Positions 8,428-17,655 of a stretch of DNA of 64,000 nt are shown in pieces; within the stretch, counting starts at the first letter, position 1; every line of letters begins with the position of its first letter. The stretch comes from Jeotgalibacillus soli (lineage in GTDB: Bacteria > Bacillota > Bacilli > Bacillales > Jeotgalibacillaceae): NCBI RefSeq assembly GCF_000829435.1, contig NZ_JXRP01000009.1:62001-126000 (forward strand), read 5' to 3'. The translations under genes and the position numbers were made by a program. The notes below the pieces were generated by a model. The model was not told where the DNA came from. It saw only the letters and a list, made by a program, of their open reading frames with translations, and made no database searches.

Positions 8428-9402
8428 ATGAAAAACAGATTAACGGTTTTCTTATTCGTTCTATTATCTGCTTTGTTTGTGCTTGCGGCTTGCGGTGAAG
8501 AGGCGAATGAAGAAGCTTCTTCGAATGGCGATGCAGGTGGAGCATCAGAAGAAACAACAACTCGTGAAGTAACACACGCATTGGGTACAACTACTATAGA
8601 AGGAAAGCCGCAACGTGTGGTGACGCTTTATCAGGGGGCTACTGACACGATTCTAGAATTTGGTGTAACACCTGTTGGCGTGGTGGAGTCCTGGGTTCAA
8701 GCTCCAATGTATGATTACATAAAAGAAGATTTATCCGATGCAGCATTCGTTGGACAAGAAACACAACCAAACTTAGAAGAAATTTCGGCATTGGAGCCAG
8801 ATTTGATTATCGCTTCTCAAATTCGCCATGAAGAAATATACGAACAACTTTCTCAAATTGCACCAACGATTGTGAATGAAACGATCTATGATTTCAAAGA
8901 AACAACAGCCTTGATTGGAGAAGCGCTTGATGAAAAAGAAAAAGCAGACAGCCTGCTTGCGGACTGGGAAACACGAGTGGGTGACTTCCAAGAAAAAGTG
9001 TCCTCAGTTGAAAACTGGCCGATGAGCGCAGCGGTTCTCAATTATCGTGAAGATCATGCACGTATTTATGTAACAGGCTTTGCAGGATCAATTTTGACAG
9101 AGTTAGGATTTGAAGCACCAAAAGATTTGCAGGGTGATGATCTAGAAATTGTAAAATTAACCGATAAAGAAAGCATTCCACAAATGAATGCAGATATTTT
9201 TTTCCAATTCATGGAGGATACACCAGCTGTTCAGAAAACGTTTGAGGAATGGTCAGCACATCCGTTGTATCAAAACTTAGATGCTGCGAGAAACAATCAA
9301 GTATACAAGGTAGATGAAGTGGCCTGGAATATGGCTGGAGGTCTGCAGGCAGCACACATGATGCTCGATGATATCTATGAGCATTTTGAAATTGAACAGT
9401 AA
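8428..9402 (+). CDS. Iron-siderophore ABC transporter, substrate-binding lipoprotein
   Basis: A 324-residue periplasmic-binding-protein-type lipoprotein (class III, FecB/FeuA fold). The signal peptide ends in the lipobox LAAC with the acylated Cys22, followed by an acidic Ser/Gly linker. Further landmarks: PQRVVTLYQGATDTILEFGVTPVG and the LIIASQ...IAPT and VDEVAWNMAG regions. It is expected to bind a ferric siderophore outside the membrane and hand it to the two downstream permeases. The closest B. subtilis type I can suggest is YfiY (schizokinen/arthrobactin), but the ligand is inferred. RBS AAAAGGGGCG precedes the ATG. A 13-bp hairpin separates it from the permease genes. Confidence 0.9.
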   Translation: MKNRLTVFLFVLLSALFVLAACGEEANEEASSNGDAGGASEETTTREVTHALGTTTIEGKPQRVVTLYQGATDTILEFGVTPVGVVESWVQAPMYDYIKEDLSDAAFVGQETQPNLEEISALEPDLIIASQIRHEEIYEQLSQIAPTIVNETIYDFKETTALIGEALDEKEKADSLLADWETRVGDFQEKVSSVENWPMSAAVLNYREDHARIYVTGFAGSILTELGFEAPKDLQGDDLEIVKLTDKESIPQMNADIFFQFMEDTPAVQKTFEEWSAHPLYQNLDAARNNQVYKVDEVAWNMAGGLQAAHMMLDDIYEHFEIEQ

Positions 9403-9405
9403 TGG

Positions 9406-9438
9406 AAAAAGGGGAATGCATCACATTCCCCTTTTTTT
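9406..9438 (+). terminator. Intra-operon terminator/attenuator hairpin
   Basis: A perfect 13-bp stem AAAAAGGGGAATG (9406-9418) with CATTCCCCTTTTT (9424-9436), 5-nt loop and a T-run. It sits between the binding-protein stop and the permease start, so most transcripts should end here, giving more binding protein than permease. Confidence 0.8.
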
Positions 9439-9461
9439 CCTATGAAAGAAGAGGGGATGTT

Positions 9462-10466
9462 ATGTTATATTCCGTATTTTCTAAAACTGCCGGCCTTGTC
9501 GGACTTCTTGGTTTAGTGATTGTTCTTTTTTTCGGCAGCCTCGCGTTTGGACAGACCACCATTCCATTTTCAACAACATGGGAAGCGATCACCCGATATG
9601 ATCCAGCAGATACAAATCACTTAATTATTGGAACATCACGATTAACAAGGGCGGTTATTGCGCTTGTTATTGGTATGAATTTGGCCATTGCAGGAGTGTT
9701 TGTCCAGGCACTTACTCGAAATCCATTGGCGGCTCCAGATTTACTTGGGATAAATTCTGGCGCAATTTTCTTCATTGTACTGGCTATTACGTGGCTGGAG
9801 GTTTCCTCGCTGACCCAGTATATGTGGTTCGCTTTCTTAGGTGCGGGCATTGCTGGAGCAGTTGTGTTCTTTTTGGGAAGCATTGGGAGAGATGGGTTAA
9901 CCCCAATTAAAGTCATTTTATCAGGGGTTGCCTTATCCGCATTATTTACCTCGTTTACACAAGGGTTATTGGTTGTCGATGAACAATCTATTCAAACAGT
10001 CTTGTTTTGGATTGCGGGTTCTGTAGCAGGGAGAGATATGGAAATGCTCGTATCTGTTTTGCCATTTCTTCTTGGTGCATTAATCGTGAGTTTATTTATG
10101 GGACGAGCTATCGGGATTTTTTCATCTGGAGATGACGTCGCAAAGGGTTTAGGACAACGCACCGGTATTATTAAAGTTCTCATGGGTGTTCTGATCATTA
10201 TTTTAGCAGGAGGATCTGTGGCCGTCGTAGGATCGGTTGGCTTCATCGGTTTAATTGTTCCTCATATGGCAAAAGGGCTTGTTGGAAATGATTATCGCTG
10301 GATGATTCCCTATAGTGCTCTTCTTGGTGCAGCTCTTTTATTAGCTGCAGACATCGTCGCCAGATTTATAATTTTCCCACAAGAAGTGCCTATTGGTGTA
10401 ATGACAGCATTTATTGGGGGACCATTCTTTATCTATCTGGCAAGAAAAGGGGTGGCTGCTAAATGA
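9462..10466 (+). CDS. Iron-siderophore ABC transporter permease (FecCD family)
   Basis: A 334-residue polytopic membrane protein of the FecCD/BtuC type, normally about ten helices. Signatures: GASLAIAG-like segment GMNLAIAGVFVQALTRNPLAAPDLLGINSG, the cytoplasmic coupling region with GLGQRTG, and GSVGFIGLIVPHMAK. The open frame extends up to 9402, but that would run translation through the terminator hairpin; the ATG at 9462 follows AGAAGAGGGG and is chosen. It pairs with the next gene (4-bp ATGA overlap) to form the channel. No ATPase gene follows; Bacillus often uses a shared ATPase of the YusV type encoded elsewhere. Confidence 0.92.
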   Translation: MLYSVFSKTAGLVGLLGLVIVLFFGSLAFGQTTIPFSTTWEAITRYDPADTNHLIIGTSRLTRAVIALVIGMNLAIAGVFVQALTRNPLAAPDLLGINSGAIFFIVLAITWLEVSSLTQYMWFAFLGAGIAGAVVFFLGSIGRDGLTPIKVILSGVALSALFTSFTQGLLVVDEQSIQTVLFWIAGSVAGRDMEMLVSVLPFLLGALIVSLFMGRAIGIFSSGDDVAKGLGQRTGIIKVLMGVLIIILAGGSVAVVGSVGFIGLIVPHMAKGLVGNDYRWMIPYSALLGAALLLAADIVARFIIFPQEVPIGVMTAFIGGPFFIYLARKGVAAK

Positions 10467-11497
10467 AATACTGGACGTTCCGTTTGTTTCAGGAAAAGAT
10501 TTCGTTCCAGTTCTCCCGTCGCTGGTTAGTTGTGTTGCTCAGCTGGATTTTGGTTTTAGGTGGGGTGTTCCTCGTCAGTCTCTCTGCCGGCAGTACGTGG
10601 ATTCCAATCCATGAAGTATTTCAGCAATTAACAGGACAAATCGACAAGCACGCATTTGTAGTGGAGACATTACGCTTACCACGAGCATTGCTTGCGATTT
10701 TAGTAGGTGCTGCTTTAGGTGTTGCCGGTCTCATTTTGCAAAGCTTAGTCCGGAATTCACTTGCTTCCCCAGACATCATTGGGATATCCAGTGGTGCTTC
10801 GTTAGGTGCTGTGACGTTCTTGGTATTTGGTACAGGTGTGGTTAGTCTTCAATTTCTTCCTTTCGCAGCCATTGGAGGAGGCTTGATGGCTGCATTGCTC
10901 ATTTATTTAATTTCATGGAATAAGGGTGTCACGCCCATTCGACTCGTGTTAATAGGAATTGGGATTTCAGCCGTTATGAAAGCGGGTGTCACGTTTATGC
11001 TCGTCATGAGTGAGACGGCTATCACCACCAAATCCTATATCTGGCTGACAGGAAGTATTTATGGAGCCAGCTGGGGAGATGTTACATCAATGGTCGTATG
11101 GCTGTTGATACCCCTGCCCATCTTAGTGATTTTAGGAAGAAGCTTAAACATCACAGAGCTCGGAGATGAGGTATCCATTAGTATGGGTGTACGCTTGCAA
11201 GTAGAGCGTTTTATCTTTTTAATGTGTAGTGTCATACTCGCTGGGACGGCTGCTGCCTATGCAGGGGGAATTGAATTCGTAGGACTGATGGCGCCTCATA
11301 TTGCAAGACGCTTAGCTGGTCGTTCATTTCAGGGGTTGTCTATCGTCACGGCATTGATCGGTGCTTTCTTAGTCTTGCTTGCTGATTTAATTGCCCGGAC
11401 ACTTTTCTTACCGCTTGATATTCCTGCAGGTGTGTTTACGGCAGCAATTGGTGCTCCGTTTTTCTTGTATTTGTTATTCCAAAATCGCAATCGCTAA
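10463..11497 (+). CDS. Iron-siderophore ABC transporter permease (FecCD family)
   Basis: A 344-residue second half of the permease heterodimer. It carries the same family marks: ALGVAGLILQSLVRNSLASPDIIGISSGAS, LGDEVSISMGVRL and GGIEFVGLMAPHIARRL, with about ten hydrophobic helices. Its start overlaps the upstream stop by four bases, indicating translational coupling. The N-terminal 25 residues before the first helix are basic and cytoplasmic. Confidence 0.92.
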   Translation: MKYWTFRLFQEKISFQFSRRWLVVLLSWILVLGGVFLVSLSAGSTWIPIHEVFQQLTGQIDKHAFVVETLRLPRALLAILVGAALGVAGLILQSLVRNSLASPDIIGISSGASLGAVTFLVFGTGVVSLQFLPFAAIGGGLMAALLIYLISWNKGVTPIRLVLIGIGISAVMKAGVTFMLVMSETAITTKSYIWLTGSIYGASWGDVTSMVVWLLIPLPILVILGRSLNITELGDEVSISMGVRLQVERFIFLMCSVILAGTAAAYAGGIEFVGLMAPHIARRLAGRSFQGLSIVTALIGAFLVLLADLIARTLFLPLDIPAGVFTAAIGAPFFLYLLFQNRNR

Positions 11498-11513
11498 GAG
11501 GAGATGAAATGAT

Positions 11514-12215
11514 GTGATTCAAAAGGGGAGAGGGAGAAAAAAGGATATGAACCTAGAAAATTATCGGGTGGAGATCAATAATGGACGCAGTGGAATTCCT
11601 TTACCTCAGCTGCTTGATACGAATGTATTAACGTCCGTTCTGCACCAATATGCCTATCGAATCGGAACTGACTCTTTAGGCACAGCAGGTTCCTTATTTC
11701 TTAAACGCTATGCGGTCCTCACCGCCGCTTCTTCACTTGATTATTATGGTCTTCAAAGACAAAGAGTAGACTGGTTTACAACGGCTGAGTTTGAGCCGGA
11801 GACGTTTACCTTATTAATTGATGATTCTCAGAGTGTATTGCTTCAAGGTGACTGGAAAACACGTGTTTTTGCAGATCATTTGACACCCTTAGTTGAAAAA
11901 ATTTCAAGTGAATGGAGAATACCGCAGAAAATTCTTTGGGAAAACATTGCTGTACGTTTGCAGTCGGTCTTTCGTAAAAAATCCTCTGTCTCTTCTTCAG
12001 ATGAGTTACAACAACAATTGAAAGAGTTAACAGTAGCAAAAGCATCGTGGGTTGGAGGAGAGGATAATCCCTTATCTATTTATTTACATCATTTGGAGGA
12101 GTGGACGTGTATTCCAGTTCGAACGACTTGTTGCAGGTATTACCAAGTGAAATTCGGAGATGATCATCCTTATTGTGGAAATTGTCCTCTTCCAAAAAAT
12201 GAAACAATTAAATGA
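11514..12215 (+). CDS. FhuF-like (2Fe-2S) ferric siderophore reductase
   Basis: A 233-residue protein whose C-terminus holds the FhuF-type cluster motif: a CC pair at TTCCRYY, then CGNCP 13 residues later. FhuF proteins reduce iron in siderophores after import and so release it in the cytosol. The remainder resembles the iron-transporter reductase family (short helical N-terminal domain, IYLHHLEEWTCIP before the cysteines). As the last gene of the Fur-boxed operon the role fits. The start is uncertain: GTG 11514 has GAGGAG 10 nt upstream; ATG 11547 is an alternative. A weak hairpin with T7 lies at 12222-12248. Confidence 0.8.
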   Translation: MIQKGRGRKKDMNLENYRVEINNGRSGIPLPQLLDTNVLTSVLHQYAYRIGTDSLGTAGSLFLKRYAVLTAASSLDYYGLQRQRVDWFTTAEFEPETFTLLIDDSQSVLLQGDWKTRVFADHLTPLVEKISSEWRIPQKILWENIAVRLQSVFRKKSSVSSSDELQQQLKELTVAKASWVGGEDNPLSIYLHHLEEWTCIPVRTTCCRYYQVKFGDDHPYCGNCPLPKNETIK

Positions 12216-12630
12216 AGAAACGGTAGCTATTTTACTGCTTTTTTTTCGTTCGATTTACGACCTTTATCTGTAAAGATTGTCTTAACGCTAGAATGAAATT
12301 AACAAAAGCCTGCTGTTGGTTCCGGGTGCTTGTTTATTTATGATTGTATACCCATTTTATTTCTTTTTAACAGATTATGGAGATAGAAAAAAGGTCCCTG
12401 ATCTCAGAACAACAATTCATATTCTCGGTATAGCCCCAGGAATGTTAATTAAAGAATTAACTGAATCAATTACATAATTTTATTAATTCATCAAAACCAG
12501 CATTTTTAATAATGGGAAGTTGAAACCCACAGCATCCATCACGATAGAAAAATTTATCAAGAACCAGGCACTACAAAGAATTTTCATCATATATATGTGA
12601 TATCCGTTCGGATTTGATGAGGAGGATATC
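12216..12630 (+). other. Intergenic stretch with a weak terminator and a gene fragment
   Basis: The first 35 bp hold a short stem and seven Ts that probably end the iron operon. The middle contains a broken small membrane-protein frame (12293-12477). The last 60 bp hold a GAGGAGG ribosome binding site for the next gene, embedded in a GATATCC...GGATATC inverted repeat (12599-12629). No other feature seen. Confidence 0.55.
12293..12477 (+). pseudogene. Frameshifted small membrane-protein fragment
   Basis: From the ATG at 12293 the frame closes quickly, but restoring one base around 12309-12312 would give one frame of about 61 codons ending at 12477, with a hydrophobic stretch (LLVPGACLFMIVYPFYFFL) and a polar tail ending LIKELTESIT. 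No strong ribosome binding site precedes it. I do not recognise the family; it may be a fragment of a larger lost gene. Confidence 0.35.
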
Positions 12631-13746
12631 ATGCAACCTATGTTACCTATGGAAAAATATTTTGGGCAGTTTGAACTGGTGCATGCTTTTTATGGGGCTA
12701 TGCCTACAGGTGTCAGCGTTTCCGAAACCGGTCGTATTTTTGTTTGCTTTCCGAAATGGGGAGACGACGTTCAATTTACTGTGACGGAAATTGTTGAGGG
12801 TGAATTGCAGCCTTATCCCAGCTTAGAAACCAATTTGGTTAATGTTGATAATGTTACGATGTCTTTCGTCAGTGTCCAAAGTATCGTTGCTGATGGAAGA
12901 GGAACACTTTGGGTACTAGATACAGGGGCGCCAAATTTTTCTGAACCTATTCAAGGGGGAGCAAAATTAGTTGCTGTTGATTTAAGCACGAATAAAATAA
13001 GGAGAGTATATACCTTTACAGAAGATGTGGTCTTGCCAACAACTTATCTGAATGATGTCCGTTTGGATTTTCGGGTTGGAAGAGCAGGCTATGCATATAT
13101 AACGGATTCTTCCTCCAGAGGGCCAGGGGCTATTATCGTCGTAGATTTAGAAAATGGGAACGCGTTTAGAAGGTTAAATGGGGCAATATCAACTTCACCT
13201 GATCCCTATTTTTTACCGAAAGTAGAAGGTGAAATTTTGATGAATCGAAACCCGGACGGATCGACTTCCCCATTTAGATTGGCTTCCGATAGTTTAGCGA
13301 TTTCTCCTGATGGAAAGGTTTTATTTTATGCTCCGCTAACCAGCCGTCAGCTGTTCTCGATCTCAACAGAAGCCCTAAGAGACAGAAGGATACAGGACAT
13401 GAATTTATCCCAATATGTCCAGTATTGGGGGGAAAAAGGTGCGTCTGATGGAATGATCACCGGCGTAAAAGGAACCGTTTATGCGGGAGACTATGAAAAC
13501 AATAGCATTAGGAAGATATTGCCAAATGGTTCAATGGAAACCATCGCACATGACCCGAGAATTTTATGGCCGGATACTTTTTCGATTGGCCCCGATCAAT
13601 ACTTATATGTCATTGTGAATCAATTACATCGGCAGGCGAGATTTCATTATGGAAGAGACATGCGGGAAAAACCATATAGTTTACTTCGTATGAGAATTGA
13701 TGAATTCCCTGCTTTACCTTTTCATAATAATCTTAAAAGAAGGTAG
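12631..13746 (+). CDS. Major royal jelly / yellow-type beta-propeller protein
   Basis: A 371-residue protein of the MRJP/yellow family, a six-bladed beta-propeller fold well known in insects and scattered in bacteria. Landmarks: YGAMPTGVSVSETGRIFVCFPKWGD at the N-terminus, VADGRGTLWVLDTGAP, DVRLDFRVGRAGYAYITDSS, LASDSLAISPDGKVLFYAPL and WPDTFSIGPDQYLYVIVNQLH. There is no signal peptide, so it is probably cytoplasmic. The bacterial function is unknown; lactonase-like or ligand-binding roles are guesses from the SMP-30/gluconolactonase-like fold. ATG start with GAGGAGG 8 nt upstream; own terminator. Confidence 0.85.
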   Translation: MQPMLPMEKYFGQFELVHAFYGAMPTGVSVSETGRIFVCFPKWGDDVQFTVTEIVEGELQPYPSLETNLVNVDNVTMSFVSVQSIVADGRGTLWVLDTGAPNFSEPIQGGAKLVAVDLSTNKIRRVYTFTEDVVLPTTYLNDVRLDFRVGRAGYAYITDSSSRGPGAIIVVDLENGNAFRRLNGAISTSPDPYFLPKVEGEILMNRNPDGSTSPFRLASDSLAISPDGKVLFYAPLTSRQLFSISTEALRDRRIQDMNLSQYVQYWGEKGASDGMITGVKGTVYAGDYENNSIRKILPNGSMETIAHDPRILWPDTFSIGPDQYLYVIVNQLHRQARFHYGRDMREKPYSLLRMRIDEFPALPFHNNLKRR

Positions 13747-13776
13747 CTGTCCCTCATCAGGGAGCTGCCTTTTTTG
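13741..13776 (+). terminator. Terminator after the royal-jelly-type gene
   Basis: AGGTAGCTGTCCCT pairs with AGGGAGCTGCCT around a CATC loop (one bulge), followed by TTTTTTG; it overlaps the stop codon. Confidence 0.8.
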
Positions 13777-13942
13777 TCAGTTAAAATTGTATATATTCTC
13801 GCAACTGTCCTGTAATAAAGACTTAACTCAAATTGAAAAGCCTGCTTCATCTTAGATTTAAAAATATAAATAAAGCACCATAGGCATGAAGCTGCATAAG
13901 TATCAACCCATATAATTTAAAACTACTCATCCCCTAAAAAAT

Positions 13943-13981
13943 AAAAGCCTGAAGGCCAATAAAACTAACCTTCAGGCTTTT
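13943..13981 (-). terminator. Terminator of ahpCF
   Basis: Perfect 13-bp stem AAAAGCCTGAAGG (13943-13955) with CCTTCAGGCTTTT (13969-13981), with the T-tail on the minus strand. The gap 13777-13942 shows nothing else. Confidence 0.88.
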
Positions 13982-13993
13982 AACTTTCTCCCA

Positions 13994-15523
13994 TCAATTC
14001 CGAATCAAATGATCAAATGCACCTAAAGCTGCGGTTGCACCTGATCCCATCGAAATAATGATTTGTTTATAGGCGCTGTCTGTGCAGTCGCCTGCAGCAA
14101 ATACGCCAGGGATGTTTGTTGCGCCTTGTTTGTCGACGATAATTTCACCCATGCGGGTACGTTCAATCGTGTCACCTAACCAGTCGGTGTTAGGTACTAG
14201 GCCGATTTGAACGAATACACCCTGCAATTCAATGTGATGAACTTCTTCCGTTTCACGGTCAATGTACGAAATACCATTCACTTTGTCTGTACCGGTGATT
14301 TCTTTTGTTTGGACGTTCTTTAGGACTGTTACGTTCGGTAGGCTGTAAAGGCGTTCCTGAAGTACTGTATCAGCTTTCAGTTCTGGCATGAATTCAAGAA
14401 CTGTGACATGTTTCACAATACCTGCCAGATCAATTGCTGCTTCAATACCGGAATTACCGCCGCCGATAACGGCAACATGTTTTCCTGCAAATAATGGACC
14501 GTCACAGTGAGGGCAGTATGCTACCCCTTTGTTTTTAAACTCTGCTTCACCAGGCACGCCAACGTTGCGCCAGCGGGCACCTGTTGATAGGATGACGGTT
14601 TTACTTTTTAGAACCGCTCCGTTTTCGAGTTCAAGTTCGATAAGGTCTTTCTTTTCTAGACGCTTGGCACGCTGTAGATTCATTACATCAATGTCATACT
14701 CTTTGACATGTTCTTCAAGGCTTGCGGCAAGCTTAGGACCTTCCGTGTATTTCACACTGATAAAGTTTTCAATACCCATCGTGTCCATGATCTGTCCGCC
14801 GAAGCGTTCAGCAACAAGACCTGTACGAATGCCTTTACGTGCTGCATAGACAGCTGCACTTGCGCCAGCTGGTCCGCCGCCAACAACAAGAACATCATAT
14901 GGATCCTTATCAGAAAGCTCTGATGCATCTGGGCCTGTTCCAAGCTTCGCCAGAATTTCTTCAAGCGTCATACGGCCGCTGCCGAAAGATTCACCATTCA
15001 GAAAAACGGTTGGCACAGCCATGATTTCTTTGCTTTCAACTTCTTCTTTAAAAGCTGCACCGTCAATCATGGTATGTGTAATGCCAGGATTGAAAATACT
15101 CATTACGTTCAGAGCCTGTACAACATCAGGGCAGTTATGGCAGCTTAGGCTGATATAGGATTCAAAGTGGTATTCGCCCTTAATGCTTTTCACTTGATCA
15201 AGTACACTTTGATCAACTTTTGGAGCTCTGCCGCTTACTTGCAATAGTGCCAAAACTAACGATGTGAATTCGTGTCCGAGAGGGATACCAGCAAAAACTA
15301 CGCCGGTATCTTCACCGATACGATTCACGCTAAAGCTTGGCGTTCTCTGCAATTGTGCATTTTCTACCTTAATTTTAGGTGACATGGTGGCTAATTCATC
15401 CACTAGAGCCAGCATGTCGCGGGATACGTCATCGGAACCTGTGCTTACTTTAAGCAGGATCTCGCCCTCCATCATTTGAAGGTATTGGGCTAATTGTGCT
15501 TTTATATCTGCATCTAGTATCAT
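13994..15523 (-). CDS. ahpF: Alkyl hydroperoxide reductase subunit F
   Basis: A 509-residue NADH:peroxiredoxin oxidoreductase that regenerates AhpC. It has the AhpF layout: an N-terminal double thioredoxin-like domain with the CHNC centre (Cys128/Cys131), then a thioredoxin-reductase-like part with FAD motif VVGGGPAG (213-220), the second redox pair CPHC (Cys337/Cys340), NAD motif VIGGGNSG and the C-terminal FAD motif [10 protein letters not shown]. Electrons pass NADH, FAD, CPHC, CHNC, AhpC. It starts 12 nt after ahpC in the same operon. Full length for the family. Confidence 0.97.
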   Translation of the reverse strand: MILDADIKAQLAQYLQMMEGEILLKVSTGSDDVSRDMLALVDELATMSPKIKVENAQLQRTPSFSVNRIGEDTGVVFAGIPLGHEFTSLVLALLQVSGRAPKVDQSVLDQVKSIKGEYHFESYISLSCHNCPDVVQALNVMSIFNPGITHTMIDGAAFKEEVESKEIMAVPTVFLNGESFGSGRMTLEEILAKLGTGPDASELSDKDPYDVLVVGGGPAGASAAVYAARKGIRTGLVAERFGGQIMDTMGIENFISVKYTEGPKLAASLEEHVKEYDIDVMNLQRAKRLEKKDLIELELENGAVLKSKTVILSTGARWRNVGVPGEAEFKNKGVAYCPHCDGPLFAGKHVAVIGGGNSGIEAAIDLAGIVKHVTVLEFMPELKADTVLQERLYSLPNVTVLKNVQTKEITGTDKVNGISYIDRETEEVHHIELQGVFVQIGLVPNTDWLGDTIERTRMGEIIVDKQGATNIPGVFAAGDCTDSAYKQIIISMGSGATAALGAFDHLIRN

Positions 15524-15535
15524 TTGTCGTGCTCC

Positions 15536-16099
15536 TTAAATCTTCCCTACAAGGTCAAGGCTTGGTTTAAGGGTTTCAGAACCTTCTTGCCATTTCGCTG
15601 GGCAAACTTCGCCAGGATTGTTGCGAACATACTGTGCTGCTTTAATCTTGTTAAGAATTGTACTTGCATCACGGCCGATACCGCCTGCATTAATTTCGAC
15701 AGTTTGGATGATACCGTCTGGATCGATGACAAATGTACCGCGTTCAGCAAGACCTTCTTCTTCGTTTAGCACGTCGAAGTTACGTGAAATCTTTTGTGAA
15801 GGGTCGCCGATCATAACATATTTAATTTTGCCAATCGCTTCTGAATGATCGTGCCATGCTTTGTGTGTAAAATGCGTATCAGTTGAAACAGAATATACTT
15901 CAACGCCAAGTTCTTTCAAAGCTGCATATTCGTTTTGCAGATCTTCTAATTCAGTAGGGCATACGAATGTAAAGTCCGCAGGATAGAAGCAAACTACACT
16001 CCATTGACCTTTAAGGTTTTGTTCAGAAACATCGATAAACTCACCGTTGTGAAAAGCTTTTGCTGCGAATGGTTTTACTTCTTTTCCAATTAGTGCCAT
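15536..16099 (-). CDS. ahpC: Alkyl hydroperoxide reductase subunit C (peroxiredoxin)
   Basis: A 187-residue typical 2-Cys peroxiredoxin that reduces hydrogen peroxide, organic peroxides and peroxynitrite. The peroxidatic Cys47 lies in [12 protein letters not shown] and the resolving Cys166 in [11 protein letters not shown]. The frame is open further upstream to 16159, but the start [11 protein letters not shown] at 16099 has AGGAGG 10 nt before it and gives the normal family length. First gene of ahpCF; a PerR-like box lies in the leader. Confidence 0.97.
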   Translation of the reverse strand: MALIGKEVKPFAAKAFHNGEFIDVSEQNLKGQWSVVCFYPADFTFVCPTELEDLQNEYAALKELGVEVYSVSTDTHFTHKAWHDHSEAIGKIKYVMIGDPSQKISRNFDVLNEEEGLAERGTFVIDPDGIIQTVEINAGGIGRDASTILNKIKAAQYVRNNPGEVCPAKWQEGSETLKPSLDLVGKI

Positions 16100-16172
16100 A
16101 ATTGATTTTCCTCCTAGGTGTGTAATTAAATATAAATAGCATGCCATAGATGATGGCAAATATACTATTTAA

Positions 16173-16227
16173 AAATAATTATTATAATTAAATATCAATT
16201 ATTGTATAAAACTATTTATCTTGTCAA
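16173..16227 (-). promoter_or_regulatory. ahpCF promoter with PerR-like box
   Basis: Reading the minus strand, TTGACA (16227-16222) is followed after 15 bp by TACAAT (16206-16201); the spacing is short. On the plus strand 16173-16187 reads AAATAATTATTATAA, matching 13 of 15 positions of the PerR box TTATAATNATTATAA, placed near the expected start of transcription. This fits peroxide induction of ahpCF by PerR as known in Bacillus. The rest of the gap 16228-16537 holds only a weak hairpin (GCTTAG...CTAAGC at about 16318-16341) and no gene. Confidence 0.6.
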
Positions 16228-16537
16228 GGCTTAGTATGGGGTTTCGTTTTGTTACGGTTTATGTAGGATTTAACTCAAAAAAATAATAGAAAATAACTAT
16301 ATAAATTGAATGAAAACGCTTAGATTCGCAATGCTAAGCTATCTTTTTTGTTATTTTGTAACTAATAAAAAGGAAAAAGAGGTCCTCAATAACCCCTCTT
16401 CCTCCTGTATTTTTTATATAAAATAAATTTACAACTTATTTTCCCTTTTCCCCCTTTCCGACAATCAAAACACTGCTCAAACGCCTCGTCCCTACACTGT
16501 CCCGCAATCGGCTTGCACGGATCGAATCCAGGGTTGC

Positions 16538-17297
16538 TTAAAACTTATACGGTCTCATCATTTCATGGTCTTCGTGTCCTAAAATATGGCAGTGCCATGG
16601 GTATATTCCTGTGAAGGGACCAAAGCGCGCGATGATGCGGGTGACTTCTTTAGGGTTGGCTCGAACGGTATCCTTTCAGCTCCTCTCGCTTGGTTCAGGT
16701 GGTTTTGGCGGACCGGCTTTAAGGACGGTGCCATTTAGATTGCCGGTAAATGGTGTACGATTCAATATTTGAAAGGTGACGAGGTGCAAGTGGATGGGAT
16801 GTGTGTCTGGCGTTGTGTTGTAAAGCTCTCAAATCCCGATAGTTCTGTTATAAAGGGTTTCTGTAATAGGCAGATCCCATTCAAGATTTGACGCGAAATT
16901 GCATAATTTGGCTGAGATCCTTAGAAGGGGCTTCTCCGTTCGTAAAAGGGGCTGGTGTTGTTTGTTTAAATGATTTCTTGGCCTTTATGATTCGTAAAAT
17001 ATAGAAACCGGCAAGCCCGGCATATACATTTAAACGAGTGATGCCAAGTGCGTGATCATGATAACAAAGCGTGGCCGGACGTTGGCAATTAGGATTAGGC
17101 TCGTTTTGCTTTGCTTCGAAGGCAGGACCTGGATACATTCCGTTGTAACCCCATACAGTAGTCGGAGGCAAATCGCGATGCATCTTTTGTTTCATTTGCT
17201 CCATCGTGACGTTATAGAACGGTAGGCCTTCCCGCTTGCCATTTGGTTTTATGACAGGAGGAATCGGCAATTCATCAACAAACTTCTTTAAGAACAT
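16538..17297 (-). pseudogene. cotA: Decayed CotA-type multicopper oxidase (spore laccase)
   Basis: The first 139 codons (17297 to 16881) follow CotA: KKFVDELPIPPVIKP, MHRDLPPTTVWGYNGMYPGP, then a jump to CYHDHALGITRLNVYAGLAGFY and another jump to IMQFRV before a stop. Further pieces in other frames continue to 16538, including TPDTHPIHLHLVTFQI and IYPWHCHILGHEDHEMMRP, the type-1 copper site. Roughly 65 and 190 family residues are deleted between the pieces and several frameshifts separate them, so no active enzyme can be made. Intact CotA (about 510 residues) is a spore-coat laccase making brown pigment. Confidence 0.9.
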
Positions 17298-17542
17298 GTA
17301 ACTGCCTCCTTTAAAAGAGAGAGTGCTTTTCAGTATATGAGGTTATAGATGGATTGAGTATAAATAGAATCTTTCATGAAGACGTTCTTCAAATAATTAA
17401 ATGAATTTTATTCAATATAACGGAAAATTCTCCAAAGGGCTGCGCAAAAAATATACTGCTGCCAGATCCCAAAAATAAAGCTGCTCATGAATTGCTTGAT
17501 CAAAAAATAATTTTTTGAGATGGTTCTGCATAGTAGATAAGG

Positions 17543-17607
17543 TTGACAAAAAGCCTCACCTCATGATAATTAAATAGTGTTTAGCACTCGCGATATTTGA
17601 GTGCCAA
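17543..17607 (+). promoter_or_regulatory. htpG promoter with CIRCE operator (HrcA)
   Basis: TTGACA (17543-17548), 16 bp, GATAAT (17565-17570), then the inverted repeat TTAGCACTC - 9 nt - GAGTGCCAA at 17581-17607, which matches 17 of 18 positions of CIRCE. It lies at the expected transcription start, the normal position for HrcA repression. The gap 17298-17542 contains nothing else recognisable. Confidence 0.92.
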
Positions 17608-17655
17608 CTCGCTATCATCCATCTTACACTTTTCAATCTGAAAGGAGACCTATTC

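Noticed and set aside
17401-17478. Twenty-five-codon frame before htpG
   Set aside because: No ribosome binding site and no conserved features; it lies upstream of the htpG promoter.
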